A stretch of DNA of 29,352 nucleotides. It comes from a virus. Under the pieces are notes generated by a model. That model was not told the origin of the DNA and did not search any database. It was given only the letters and a program-made list of their open reading frames with translations. A program made the translations under genes and the position numbers. Positions 6,715-15,728 of the stretch are shown here, piece after piece. Position 1 is the stretch's first letter. Each line of letters begins with the position of its first letter. The stretch lies in the IMG/VR virus record IMGVR_UViG_3300042112_000169, positions 1 to 29,352 of that record; one strand, given 5' to 3'.

Positions 6715-7867
6715 ATGCTTCTTCCTTGCTGGCTTTCCAAACACGATTAGATAGTTTTGGTGGCACTGATGTTCTATATGAAGACTCTTTTGCTATGGAC
6801 AAAGGGGCTTTGTTTAAAGAATCTGTTTTTAGTTTAAGTGTTGTAATGTAGTGTTTTTCGTTTACATGATGGGTTGCTTCTTCAATTAACCAATACCCGT
6901 CAAACTCTGAATTATATGAATCTATAAAAGCAAGACGACCAGGCATTGCCGTAGAGATACCGACAACGCTAACAAGGGCCGTCATCCCATACGAATCCCT
7001 TGTATATTTTTTAACAAATTGTTCCAATGCGTCTTTTGAAGTTGTATTAATAGCAATTTCGTGCGTAAACCTATTTTCAACCTTGGAGCCAAGCCCGCTA
7101 GGTCTATCTTGCGACGACGTATATTTGGATTCTTTTCCTAGATTGTCTAATGATTTTAAAACCCAGTTAGCAGCTGCTCCTTGTGGAGTAGTGTCCCCAA
7201 AGAAACCATTAAGTTGATATATGTTTCCAGGACGTTTTTCTATTCCTGAATCAGACCTTAAAGTTCGCAATGTAGTTATTGGGGCAGTTTTTACATATGA
7301 AGAAAACGGATCATATACAGATATATGAGTGCCGTTTGCTGTTACTGAATACCCTATTTTGTTTGCGGTAGTTACTAATAATTCCCAATCACTAATTCCT
7401 TGTTGAGGTATTAACGAAAAAATGTATTTGTTGTTTGGAACGGAATAAGAAAAATTGTATTTAGAAGCAATTATTTCTGTTAATTGTTTAATGGTTTTAT
7501 TAGCATACGTTGTGTTTCTTAAAGGTTTCATTTCATAACTACTCCCAAAACAAACAACTTTGGCCATTTGAATTAAAGAATCATTTACTATTCCCATTCT
7601 TGTTTGTGCTTCAATTTCAACATATGCAACATAACCAATAAACTCAATTATGTTTGCTTCATTGTTACCTAGAGTAATACGTACTGGTAATCCTTTATAA
7701 GAGGTTACTGCAATTCCTGGAAATCCGCCGTACGTGATAGTAGCAATGTCATGTTTATTTTCAGAAAAGGTAAGTTCAACATTTCCTATTTGAGTAGTTG
7801 GTACAGTCCCACCTATAACATCTACGTTTACCAGTGGATTGTCAATTGCTGCATTTGTAAAAATCAT
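6704..7867 (-). CDS. Baseplate hub protein, gpD/gp27-like
   Basis: 387 aa. It has the late-control-D/gp27 architecture: beta strands with TIGNVELTF-like and GLPVRITLG segments near the N-terminus, a helical insert around 120-140 (TIKQLTEIIASKYNF), then the diagnostic QQGISDWELLVTTANKIGY followed by a short strand and VYDP. The family forms the trimeric hub that joins tube end to spike. It starts with an ATGA overlap of the LysM gene and its end overlaps the OB-fold gene by 11 bases. The run LysM - hub - OB spike - gp25 - J is typical of contractile tails. Confidence 0.87.
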   Translation of the reverse strand: MIFTNAAIDNPLVNVDVIGGTVPTTQIGNVELTFSENKHDIATITYGGFPGIAVTSYKGLPVRITLGNNEANIIEFIGYVAYVEIEAQTRMGIVNDSLIQMAKVVCFGSSYEMKPLRNTTYANKTIKQLTEIIASKYNFSYSVPNNKYIFSLIPQQGISDWELLVTTANKIGYSVTANGTHISVYDPFSSYVKTAPITTLRTLRSDSGIEKRPGNIYQLNGFFGDTTPQGAAANWVLKSLDNLGKESKYTSSQDRPSGLGSKVENRFTHEIAINTTSKDALEQFVKKYTRDSYGMTALVSVVGISTAMPGRLAFIDSYNSEFDGYWLIEEATHHVNEKHYITTLKLKTDSLNKAPLSIAKESSYRTSVPPKLSNRVWKASKEEAYVY

Positions 7868-8112
7868 AGAGGCACGCGAATACGGTCATTTGCTTTTAGA
7901 TCAAATGTAAAATCTATTTGCGGATTTAAATCTAATAATCTCCAATGTTGAGAACTATCTCCATATATTTTGGCTGCCAAATTTTCAAAAGTATCGCCAG
8001 GCTTCACAATGTATATTTGAATAGGTATTTCAGAATATTGTTTACGCACAGCAACAACAGTTCCGTCATTAGCCACCTCTGTGGTGTAACGAGATAAAGA
8101 ATTAATTGTCAT
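7864..8112 (-). CDS. LysM-domain baseplate/tail protein (gpX/gp53-like)
   Basis: 82 aa with one LysM domain at about 33-81: IYIVKPGDTFENLAAKIYG, then WRLLDLNPQIDF and ending IRVP. Short LysM proteins in this position (P2 gpX, CIS LysM adaptors, part of T4 gp53) link the tail tube or hub with the baseplate wedge rather than act as lysins. ATGA overlaps at both ends couple it to the CIS-tube-like and hub genes. Confidence 0.88.
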   Translation of the reverse strand: MTINSLSRYTTEVANDGTVVAVRKQYSEIPIQIYIVKPGDTFENLAAKIYGDSSQHWRLLDLNPQIDFTFDLKANDRIRVPL

Positions 8113-9881
8113 GTTTGCGATGTTGCAGCAAAACTTAATTTTTTAAATAAAACATCATCTCCGCAAGCTGAAACTTGATCGTAAACTATTTTTTGCCCAA
8201 CTGGGTAAGAAACACCAAATCGTTGAAGAGTGATTTTAATTTCTAACTGCACTCTAAATTTGTCTTGTTCAAAGGGTCGCGGATTAATTGCAGCAGGAAG
8301 ATTCATGTCCCATTTTGCCTCTTCTTGAGCACTAAGACCAAATGCAACAGAATCATTATCTCCAATAATGTGGTCTATGTCATCATCAAGTAAAGATACT
8401 GCGTTAGGAAGATCTTCGTATATTTGACCAGCCCCTGTTGCTATAACTAACGGGTTACTAATTGTCCCCCATTGTTCAAACCCAGCAGGATACCCTTTAG
8501 TTAAGGTTCCTCCAGTAGCCGAAGTCCTAGTTGGTTGTCTTGAATTACTTGCTCCAGATACGTATGAATCCCAATACATTGAAATTGTTCCTGTCCAGTG
8601 AAAAGATGGCTCACCTCCGCCAGCTTTTGACAATGTATTAATTCTGTAATTGAAACCTGCTTCACTTAAGCGTAACGTAAAATTAAAACTTTGTTGCGGG
8701 TCCGGTTTAAGTATATAGTTTAGTAAATCCTTGCCACCTTTATGATGAGACACGGATTTATAAAAAGACTTAACACCATCTAAAGTTGCTTTTTCTACTG
8801 CTATGTCAGCTTCTGTTTTTGTTTTTTCATCAGGAGCCGATCCAGATTCAGTAAGCGACGGGTCTTGCGTAAGAATAGTTGTTTTTTTAGCAAAACCAAT
8901 ATATAAAGCTTGCACACTTAGTTCTACAGTTGCCTGTGTTGGAACAAACTTTTTAGAAAATTTATGAAAGTTTACGCTGCTTTCCAATACAAAACCTTCA
9001 ATAATCATAAGGTTAGATAACACAATACGAACTGGAGTTGGCACCAGGAAAGCTTGGTTACCTAAATTTGCATTATTTCTAGTATCATCCAACCAATAAG
9101 ATGCAGCTTCAGCTGCCAATGTCGCATCCTTGTCTTGTTCATCAGCATTGCTTTCTTCTCCCTCAACTGGTTCGGTTGGGTTTTGTGCATTTGATTCGGC
9201 AATTTTTTTGATAGTAGTTAAAGTTTCTTTACTTATACCTTGACCAATAACTCCATCCAAAACCATAATGTCAGCAAGAACACCAATCTTAGTAACCCAA
9301 GATTGGTCAAAATTTCCTTCAAGTAGGTCAGCTATATCTTCGGATGTTTCCAAAAGTGGGTTATATACAGAAGAAAAACTTTTGCCTTTTACTTTTTGAC
9401 CCTTAGACATGTAGTACCCAGAAGCTACTTCTGCTTCACGATTAAACAAAAGCTTTAAACCGTAAGTGGATTGGCCGGGGATGGGTACAGTTAATTGCTC
9501 AGGTCTTTGGTTAAAAAAGTACTGTGTGTCATAACTGTTTGCATTTACACTGCGCACAATAGTTTCTGGTTGAAACTGAAAGTTACAACGACGACCTTGT
9601 ATGTCGCTTGCCCCTTCTCCCATACGACTGTAGAATTCATTTAATCTACGAATGTACCCACGTACTGGTTTATACGGGGCGCCACCCATTGTTCGGGTTG
9701 TTGGACCAGGAAATATAAAATTAGGATTATCTTGCAAACGAGTAGTTGGAGATTCTAAGTTTCCTTCTTTGTAGTAAGAAGTTTGAGCATCATTAAACAC
9801 TTGTGTTGGGGCGGCAACGCCTATTTTGCTACGGCTTCTTTTTAGTTGTGCTTCTTTTTGTTCTTCACGACTCACAGCCAT
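8109..9881 (-). CDS. CIS-tube-like baseplate adaptor with long C-terminal extension
   Basis: 590 aa. The first half shows features of the 'contractile injection system tube' family that pairs with a LysM protein: CNFQFQPETIVRS at about 100, LTVPIPGQSTYGLKLLFN, and the strand block PVRIVLSNLMIIEGFVLES followed by FVPTQATVELSVQAL. Between these parts lies an acidic linker (about 232-258, with EPVEGEESNADEQDKD). The second half (about 360-590) has no family I recognise; it contains FNFTLRLSEAGFNYR and an end rich in strands. Family members are usually about half this length, so the C-terminal part is an addition or fusion. It sits between tape measure (TAATG overlap) and LysM gene (ATGA overlap). 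Confidence 0.72.
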   Translation of the reverse strand: MAVSREEQKEAQLKRSRSKIGVAAPTQVFNDAQTSYYKEGNLESPTTRLQDNPNFIFPGPTTRTMGGAPYKPVRGYIRRLNEFYSRMGEGASDIQGRRCNFQFQPETIVRSVNANSYDTQYFFNQRPEQLTVPIPGQSTYGLKLLFNREAEVASGYYMSKGQKVKGKSFSSVYNPLLETSEDIADLLEGNFDQSWVTKIGVLADIMVLDGVIGQGISKETLTTIKKIAESNAQNPTEPVEGEESNADEQDKDATLAAEAASYWLDDTRNNANLGNQAFLVPTPVRIVLSNLMIIEGFVLESSVNFHKFSKKFVPTQATVELSVQALYIGFAKKTTILTQDPSLTESGSAPDEKTKTEADIAVEKATLDGVKSFYKSVSHHKGGKDLLNYILKPDPQQSFNFTLRLSEAGFNYRINTLSKAGGGEPSFHWTGTISMYWDSYVSGASNSRQPTRTSATGGTLTKGYPAGFEQWGTISNPLVIATGAGQIYEDLPNAVSLLDDDIDHIIGDNDSVAFGLSAQEEAKWDMNLPAAINPRPFEQDKFRVQLEIKITLQRFGVSYPVGQKIVYDQVSACGDDVLFKKLSFAATSQT

Positions 9882-12565
9882 TAGGTTGTCCTCAACAATT
9901 CTCGTTTAAGATCGTTATCCAGTAATCGGGCTATTTCTTCAGCCATACGTCTTGCGTCTGACGAGTTGTTTCCAGTGGAGGTCACATATATGTTCGGAGC
10001 AATTGTAACACTAGTACCACCAGCAACTTGTACTGTTGTACCTCCACGAGTAGGTTCGTTTACAATAGGGTCACCTTGGTCAAGACCTAGTTGGCGAGTA
10101 ATGGCTTGGGCTTTAGGCATAATTTCTGCCGTTCCCGTCATTGGGTTTCCTTCTTTATTCCATGGAGAATAGTTTCCACCACCAAATAAAATTCGTGCAG
10201 CTTTAATGTTTAATTTAGGGTCGTACAGATCTTCGTTTTTTGAAATACCAAATTGTTGTCTGCGTTTAATTGGGTCTAAACCAACAGACTTATCATCCTT
10301 CATATTTATTTGAAATAGTCCGTAGGACAAATCGTCAGAGTCGTCTGCAAGAACACCAGGTCGCCACCTTGATTCACGCCAAGAAATAGCAAGCATGTTT
10401 GTAATGTCTTTACCTTTGAAACCACGACGGCTTAGTAATTGGGCAATTTCTGCTGGGTCCATCGCCCCACCAGGCGTTGTTCCAGCACCTTGCGGACTCT
10501 TTGCGGAACTTTCTCCATAAGCCGCTTTACTTACAACGCCAGAACTAGCAGCCCCATCCATTTTGTCAAAGCTAAAGTTTCCTGGTCCTGAAACAATGTC
10601 GCTAATACTTACTTGGTTAAATGTTTCAGCGCCACCATGACCACCTGGAGAATACTTTGCAAAATATTTGTCACCTACAACATACCCTCCTGTAGGTTTG
10701 CCAGTAGATGGGTCTAGCTTTACTGAACCTTTAGAAGTGCCAGCAGGTTGACCCCACTTAGAACCTTGTTTTTCGTATTCCCATCTAGAATCTGGAAGCT
10801 CTGCTGGTTGAATGTGCCATGGCTCTCCCAAGTTTTTTCCAAATGTTTTTAGTCCATACTTGGATGCATTTTCTTGAACCCAATCAAGGTCTCCAACTAA
10901 GTCTGCAGCCAAACCGATCTCGTGCATAGAACGACCCGGAGGAGCAGCAGGTGCACCTGAAATATGTTTGTATTGTTCGCCATTCCACTCAACATCACCA
11001 GCAGAACCATCAGTTACTTTTTTGTAACGGCTTAAGAACATAGTCCTTTGTTCAGATTCGGAACGACTACCAACTCCCAAACCAACATTAGGATTGTCTG
11101 CAAACATTCGCAACAAACGATCTTTAAAAGTAGAGTTTAATGTTCTAAAACTTGTAGAGTTTGATAGTTCACCAAGACTCACACGCTTTGCAGGACTGCT
11201 GTACCCCATTGGTACTTTTGCACTACCGCCTTTTTTTACACCGCTTTCAGGTGGGTCACCCATCATTGTGGCTCCAAGCATACTAAGACCAAGACTTGCT
11301 CCCATAGACGTAGGAGCCATTAATGCACCTCCAACCATTAGTGCTGCTCCACCAGCTTTTCGTAGGATGCTTCCTCGTGAGGATATGTTTGCTCCTACAA
11401 GGCCGCTTAAAGTTTCTTCTAGTTGCCCAAGTGCCTTAGTAACTGCTTGAGTATTCTTTTCAAATTGGGCTAAGTTATCTGCTTGGCGTTTGTAGTAATT
11501 CTCATCACGTCCTTCTTTAACACGGGCTGTTTCTTCAGCTTGTGTTGCAAAATTCTTCTCAATACCCATGATTTGACGGTCTGATTTTTTAGACGGGTCA
11601 TACATAGTTGTTTTGCCAGTCTTCTTTTGGTACTGAATATTGGCATTTGCATAATCCAAAATTTGGTCAATCATGTCTTCCGGAACACCGGAAGCCATTA
11701 ACATAGCTCTAGTGTTGGACCCTGCTTGACGAGCACCAGCAAGTCTTCCTTCGTTTGTTAAACCCGTCCGTTGGACAATTTGTTGCATGACTTTATCCAT
11801 TGAACGTTGTTGTCCACCGAGACCGTACATACCAGTGCCCAACATCATCGTCAATCTGTTGTTAGCAGCAGGTCCAGCAAGCGTGGCAGCTTGTTGTGCA
11901 AGTTGATCTGTACTAATTGAATACCCAGAAAGAGCACGCAACCCAGCAAAACCAGCGGCATTTCCTGCAGCACTTAATCCTGTTTGTGCTTGCATGGATA
12001 GTAGAGTACTGATGCCACCATAGCCAAGTCTTTGACCAGTCATATCTTGGCGCATGCCAATGTATTGCATTTGCGATATGCCTCGTTGCTGTTGGTAATA
12101 AACGCCTAATTTGTCAGCTGACAAAGAACGGTCATAGTTGTTGTCCATTCTTTGGTTCATTGCATCAATGGTCATTGTCAGATACTGCAAACCTTGTGCT
12201 GCGAGGGCGCCACCTTTTCCGCCTCCCCCACCACCCTTAGGAATAAGAGGAACTGCGGCCTGAACAAAAGCTTGGTTTTGAGTTATGCTCCCAGTAGATG
12301 GAGTTTGGCTTTTAGGATCACCAAGTGGTAATGAAACTGCGTAAGGCGTTGCTGAACCACTACCACTTCCAGGTAAACCACCAGCGGCTTTGATACTTTG
12401 GAGATGTTTTAAAGTTTGAGCTAATTGTGCGTTGACACCTTTGAGGCTTTTAGACAAGGCATCAAAGTCGGTACGAATAGATTTAACACCCTTGACCAAC
12501 TTGTCCATTTGATCAACGTCAACTTTAAACTTAGCTCTTAAGTCTCCTAAGTTTTTTTCTGCCAT
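9881..12565 (-). CDS. Tape measure protein with M15 peptidase and transglycosylase-like domains
   Basis: 894 aa. Residues 1-60 are helical, 60-125 Gly/Ser/Pro-rich, 125-400 helical and Gln/Met-rich, and 403-436 hydrophobic, as in tape measure proteins that set tail length and enter the cell envelope. Residues about 478-600 form a VanY/M15 peptidase: S546-M-H548, G551, D555 and E581-P-W583-H584 supply the zinc ligands and catalytic Glu. Residues about 703-810 resemble a lysozyme-like transglycosylase: E731 in WRESRWRP and SYGLFQIN at 747-754. A C-terminal helix with ARRMAEEIARLLDNDL closes the protein. AGGAG precedes the ATG at 12565. Both enzymes probably cut peptidoglycan during DNA entry. 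Confidence 0.93.
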   Translation of the reverse strand: MAEKNLGDLRAKFKVDVDQMDKLVKGVKSIRTDFDALSKSLKGVNAQLAQTLKHLQSIKAAGGLPGSGSGSATPYAVSLPLGDPKSQTPSTGSITQNQAFVQAAVPLIPKGGGGGGKGGALAAQGLQYLTMTIDAMNQRMDNNYDRSLSADKLGVYYQQQRGISQMQYIGMRQDMTGQRLGYGGISTLLSMQAQTGLSAAGNAAGFAGLRALSGYSISTDQLAQQAATLAGPAANNRLTMMLGTGMYGLGGQQRSMDKVMQQIVQRTGLTNEGRLAGARQAGSNTRAMLMASGVPEDMIDQILDYANANIQYQKKTGKTTMYDPSKKSDRQIMGIEKNFATQAEETARVKEGRDENYYKRQADNLAQFEKNTQAVTKALGQLEETLSGLVGANISSRGSILRKAGGAALMVGGALMAPTSMGASLGLSMLGATMMGDPPESGVKKGGSAKVPMGYSSPAKRVSLGELSNSTSFRTLNSTFKDRLLRMFADNPNVGLGVGSRSESEQRTMFLSRYKKVTDGSAGDVEWNGEQYKHISGAPAAPPGRSMHEIGLAADLVGDLDWVQENASKYGLKTFGKNLGEPWHIQPAELPDSRWEYEKQGSKWGQPAGTSKGSVKLDPSTGKPTGGYVVGDKYFAKYSPGGHGGAETFNQVSISDIVSGPGNFSFDKMDGAASSGVVSKAAYGESSAKSPQGAGTTPGGAMDPAEIAQLLSRRGFKGKDITNMLAISWRESRWRPGVLADDSDDLSYGLFQINMKDDKSVGLDPIKRRQQFGISKNEDLYDPKLNIKAARILFGGGNYSPWNKEGNPMTGTAEIMPKAQAITRQLGLDQGDPIVNEPTRGGTTVQVAGGTSVTIAPNIYVTSTGNNSSDARRMAEEIARLLDNDLKRELLRTT

Positions 12566-12567
12566 GA

Positions 12568-12729
12568 TTACTCCTGTCTACGCCAACGGCTCATCGCCGC
12601 CCAATAGGTGCGTTGACGCACCGTCATGTTTTGTATGTCGTTGAGCGAGAAGCCCTTATAAACAGATGCAATAGCATCGTAATCCCAATATGTATGTACT
12701 AGATTAGCCGAATAAAAGGGAGGCCCAGT
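12568..12729 (-). CDS. Frameshift-dependent extension of gp26-like tail assembly protein
   Basis: The frame is open from 12729 to a TAA at 12568-12570, 53 codons, and fills the whole gap before the tape measure. The peptide contains WDYDAIASVYKGF and DIQNMTVRQRTYWAAMSRWR, a helical, Trp/Arg-rich sequence like the second part of frameshifted tail assembly chaperones. It has no ATG, GTG or TTG start before Met35 and no ribosome-binding site. A TAA in this frame at 12730-12732 and the upstream gene's stop at 12704-12706 confine a +1 or -2 shift to 12704-12729, over the zero-frame codons TCC CTT TTA TTC GGC. Probably expressed as a fusion to the 12704-13498 protein. The exact slip site is not determined. 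Confidence 0.72.
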   Translation of the reverse strand, partial: TGPPFYSANLVHTYWDYDAIASVYKGFSLNDIQNMTVRQRTYWAAMSRWRRQE

Positions 12730-13498
12730 TTAGTGCGATTGGGAAAGGTTTTTCGCAATGGGCACAGTGGGCTTCCACCTCCTTGATTTCTGGGCCTGGT
12801 TGTGCTTCAAGTAACTTGTCAATAATCAAAGCACGATCCTTCATGCCAAGATTTTTAGCCCACTTCTCAACATCGTCTGGTTTGTTGTCGGCATCCCAAA
12901 CGGCGCAACGAGAAATAAGGATAGTATTTTGCTCAGGAATACTTTTGGCTCTTTTGCCAACAGTCTGACTATCTTTTCCTGAAACAAGACGAAACTTTTG
13001 TTTTGTCCCATTACGGAGAGTTACCACGATTGGTTCCTGTGGGTTACCTTTTGGTTTTTTAACTGGAAACTCTGACATTTCAATTAACACGTCGTTTGAT
13101 TTCTTGCAATGAGGACAATTCATTTCGTACTCACGATTTTCACCGTAGGTTGCACGAACAGTTGCAAGGAACAAAGAATCCCTGTCACCTAGAATTAAAG
13201 CATCAATGATGTCTGGCTTTTCAGACACTTTTATGTTTCCAATGGTGACAACACTTCGTTTCAAAAGTGCTGCCATGTATTGTGCGTAAAGCAAATCATC
13301 GTCGGCATCTAGTGCCGCCAATGCTTCCTCATCTTCTCCAGTTAGTTCTTTAACTACAGCCGTAGTCTCCCACTCCTTAGTAGTTTCATTAAAAATGCCA
13401 CAAACTAATTCTAAAGTGGTATTTGGTGTTGATACTATGCGTGGAACTGGATCGGATATAGCCGCCGCAACAGCCAATGCATCTTGTTGTGTACCCAT
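12704..13498 (-). CDS. T4 gp26-like baseplate/tail assembly protein with CxxC pairs
   Basis: 264 aa. The pattern LTGEDEEALAALD near 53, GDRDSLFLATVRATYGE at 105-120 and a following CPHC is that of the T4 baseplate gp26 family. C128/C131 and C245/C248 form two CxxC pairs that could hold zinc. It lies between tube and tape measure, exactly where tail assembly chaperones (the lambda G/GT position) lie, and its C-terminus appears to be extended by frameshifting. It is therefore more likely a tape-measure chaperone than a virion part. AGGAG precedes the ATG at 13498. Confidence 0.8.
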   Translation of the reverse strand: MGTQQDALAVAAAISDPVPRIVSTPNTTLELVCGIFNETTKEWETTAVVKELTGEDEEALAALDADDDLLYAQYMAALLKRSVVTIGNIKVSEKPDIIDALILGDRDSLFLATVRATYGENREYEMNCPHCKKSNDVLIEMSEFPVKKPKGNPQEPIVVTLRNGTKQKFRLVSGKDSQTVGKRAKSIPEQNTILISRCAVWDADNKPDDVEKWAKNLGMKDRALIIDKLLEAQPGPEIKEVEAHCAHCEKPFPIALNWASLLFG

Positions 13499-13519
13499 TT
13501 TATACTCCTATGTTTTTAA

Positions 13520-14140
13520 TTAATTTGCTGTGTCAATTGTTGCAATTTCTTCAGGTGTCCAAGCTACTACAAAACCCTCATGGTGAATGTTCAACTGCTG
13601 AATCATAATACCGTTATCACCAGCGTTAAGGTCGCTTAGACCGTAGGCACCTGGCCAGCAATTAAACAATTTAAAAGCTAATTTAATATTGCCTGGCTTG
13701 AGCACTGTGTTTTGATCCGAACTATCGTAAGCATACTTTGCGTCACCTGCAGTGTACGGGTGATCAAAAACTTTGACAATGATGTTGCAACGGTAGTTAG
13801 TTGTATCTCCCGCTGCACCACCCGGCTCACCGCTTGAGCCACCGTCAACCCATGAGTGCATGAATTTCTGCCACTTGTAGAGTTGAGCTTGTTCTGCAAA
13901 AGCTCCTCGTGCAAATGAAATTGGTGGAAAATCTGATTGACCAATCATCTTGTGTGGGTGCGTGTTCATTCCACCCTCACGATATGCGATCAACTCATTC
14001 TGCACCGAAAGACCGCCCATTTGAGCAAAGCCCAAATCGCCAATGCCCGATAGTTTTGTACTGAGGGCTGTGCCAAGCGGGACAAACTTAACCGTAAACT
14101 TAAAGTTACGAAGAGGGTCTGTGCGTTGTGTTCTTGCCAT
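13520..14140 (-). CDS. Tail tube protein (gp19-like)
   Basis: 206 aa. It starts MARTQRTDPLRNFKFTVKF, followed by a loop with GIGDLGFAQMGGLSVQNE and YREGGMNTHPHKMIGQSDF, the typical tube-protein core (strand, 'R-E-G-G', strand). The C-terminus has IMIQQLNIHHEGFVV as expected for the last strands. It follows the sheath gene directly, with AGGAGAT before the ATG. Tube proteins stack as hexamers inside the sheath. An insertion rich in Gly/Ser (about 97-112) is likely a surface loop. Confidence 0.93.
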   Translation of the reverse strand: MARTQRTDPLRNFKFTVKFVPLGTALSTKLSGIGDLGFAQMGGLSVQNELIAYREGGMNTHPHKMIGQSDFPPISFARGAFAEQAQLYKWQKFMHSWVDGGSSGEPGGAAGDTTNYRCNIIVKVFDHPYTAGDAKYAYDSSDQNTVLKPGNIKLAFKLFNCWPGAYGLSDLNAGDNGIMIQQLNIHHEGFVVAWTPEEIATIDTAN

Positions 14141-14148
14141 GGTATCTC

Positions 14149-15693
14149 CTAGATAGATGTTGCTGTTGATCCACCAGTAAATTGACTGATGTTGATTACA
14201 ATGAATTCAGCAGGAGTTTGCAAAGCAACTCCAACTTCAATATTTACTTGTCCGTCTTCTACCGTAAGGTTCGTGTTGTTTGTTGAGTTACATACAACAT
14301 AGAAAGCCTCGCCAGTAGTTCGTCCTTTCAAACCTCCAGTGCCCCAGAAGTTAGTAAGAATAGCCGAAACCTTAACGCTAAGGTCTGACCACAGGCGCTC
14401 GTCGTTTGGTTCAAACAAAGCATATGCTGTTGCTTCCTTTAACGTTTGTTTTAGGAAGTTGAGTGAACGACGAACAGTGATGAACTTATCTGTTGTGTTT
14501 CGTGCTTGTGTACGGGAGCCATTAATAATTACGCCAACTCCAGGAACAATACTAAACAAGTTCAATTGTTCTGTTTTGTACAGTTGACCTTGTTCTGCTT
14601 CGGTAAGTGTGGCTACAAGACCAAATACGTTGCGCAAATCCAAACCGTAACCAGCTGGGGCTTTTGCAACGCCTCGTGCTACTTCGGAACGAATCATTGC
14701 ACCAACTACGGCACCACCACAAAAAGTGTTGCGGATTGCTGCAGCACCAGATTTTGTTGGGTCATACATTTTAAGAGCTGGTCCATAAACAGCTGCATAG
14801 CTTGATTGTGTGTACCCAGCAACTGCTGACGACAATGAAGCCTTAGTAGTTGACGTTAATGGGGTGTCTACAACCAGGAACGAATTTCCCCTAGAAATCA
14901 TCTTAGTGATTGCGTTGTTTACGATTGTAGATGAAGTTTGACCAACTAAGTTAAAAATTAACGATTGCTGGTTTGCGTCATAAGCATTTAAAGCTGTTGA
15001 CCAATCCGATGAGTCAATTGAACCAACACCATCGCTACCGTTTGCAAAAGTTTTAGTAACTGCATACGAAGACGATGTCAATCCGGTAATTGTAAGTTCA
15101 GCACCCACTGCAACAGTAGCAACGCTTGCTGTTGTTACATATGATGAATAGAGATCAAGAATTGTTGTAATGTACCTGTTTTGCTCAGGGTCAACTGACA
15201 GTCCAGACCATTCTTCTACTTGTACACCACCAAGTTTTACAGTAACTGTAAACAGCGTATTTTTTGTAAACTTTGGAGTTGTTGTAGGTGTGGTTAATGT
15301 GGTGTTATCAAAAGTATAGTCAACAGTTAAGTTATTTCCCCAAACGCCAACCGACTTAGCTTCAAGTGTCCAAATGTCTGCAGCAGAACCTACTCCAGGT
15401 GTTCCTTGAATAGTGCTAGTAGCTTTTACAGCAGAACCATCGGCAACACGTGTAACATAAGCTGCTTGACCACCGTTTGCAAAAAAGTGGTAAACCGCGT
15501 AACCAAGATCGTAAGCATTGTCCAATGCCCCAAACAAACTTGTGTATTGTGCCCAGCTTGTTACTAGGGCTGGTGTAGTTGGTCCTCGTTCAGCTGTGCC
15601 TACAAACGCTGCAGCCGTAACCCCTGTGTTTGCTTGAATGTTGGTAGTAAACGCCGATTCTGAAACGTATACTCCTGGACGCTCATATGCCAT
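14149..15693 (-). CDS. Tail sheath protein
   Basis: 514 aa. The N-terminus MAYERPGVYVSESAF and the segment TAAAFVGTAERGP, followed by YDLGYAVYHFFANGG, are hallmark sheath features. The C-terminal domain has RGVAKAPAGYGLDLRNVFG, LNLFSIVPGVGVIINGSRT, FITVRRSLNFLKQTLKEAT and FEPNDERLW, the conserved contractile core. Residues about 110-240 are a variable Thr/Ser-rich beta domain facing outward. It forms a single complete sheath gene, so the virion is a contractile-tailed myovirus. AGGAGTTATC precedes the ATG. Confidence 0.97.
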   Translation of the reverse strand: MAYERPGVYVSESAFTTNIQANTGVTAAAFVGTAERGPTTPALVTSWAQYTSLFGALDNAYDLGYAVYHFFANGGQAAYVTRVADGSAVKATSTIQGTPGVGSAADIWTLEAKSVGVWGNNLTVDYTFDNTTLTTPTTTPKFTKNTLFTVTVKLGGVQVEEWSGLSVDPEQNRYITTILDLYSSYVTTASVATVAVGAELTITGLTSSSYAVTKTFANGSDGVGSIDSSDWSTALNAYDANQQSLIFNLVGQTSSTIVNNAITKMISRGNSFLVVDTPLTSTTKASLSSAVAGYTQSSYAAVYGPALKMYDPTKSGAAAIRNTFCGGAVVGAMIRSEVARGVAKAPAGYGLDLRNVFGLVATLTEAEQGQLYKTEQLNLFSIVPGVGVIINGSRTQARNTTDKFITVRRSLNFLKQTLKEATAYALFEPNDERLWSDLSVKVSAILTNFWGTGGLKGRTTGEAFYVVCNSTNNTNLTVEDGQVNIEVGVALQTPAEFIVINISQFTGGSTATSI

Positions 15694-15728
15694 GATAACT
15701 CCTATTTGATTTTGGTATGGACGAGATA

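Noticed and set aside
11094-11450. Plus-strand open frame within the tape measure
   Set aside because: Shadow of a gene with clear domains on the other strand.
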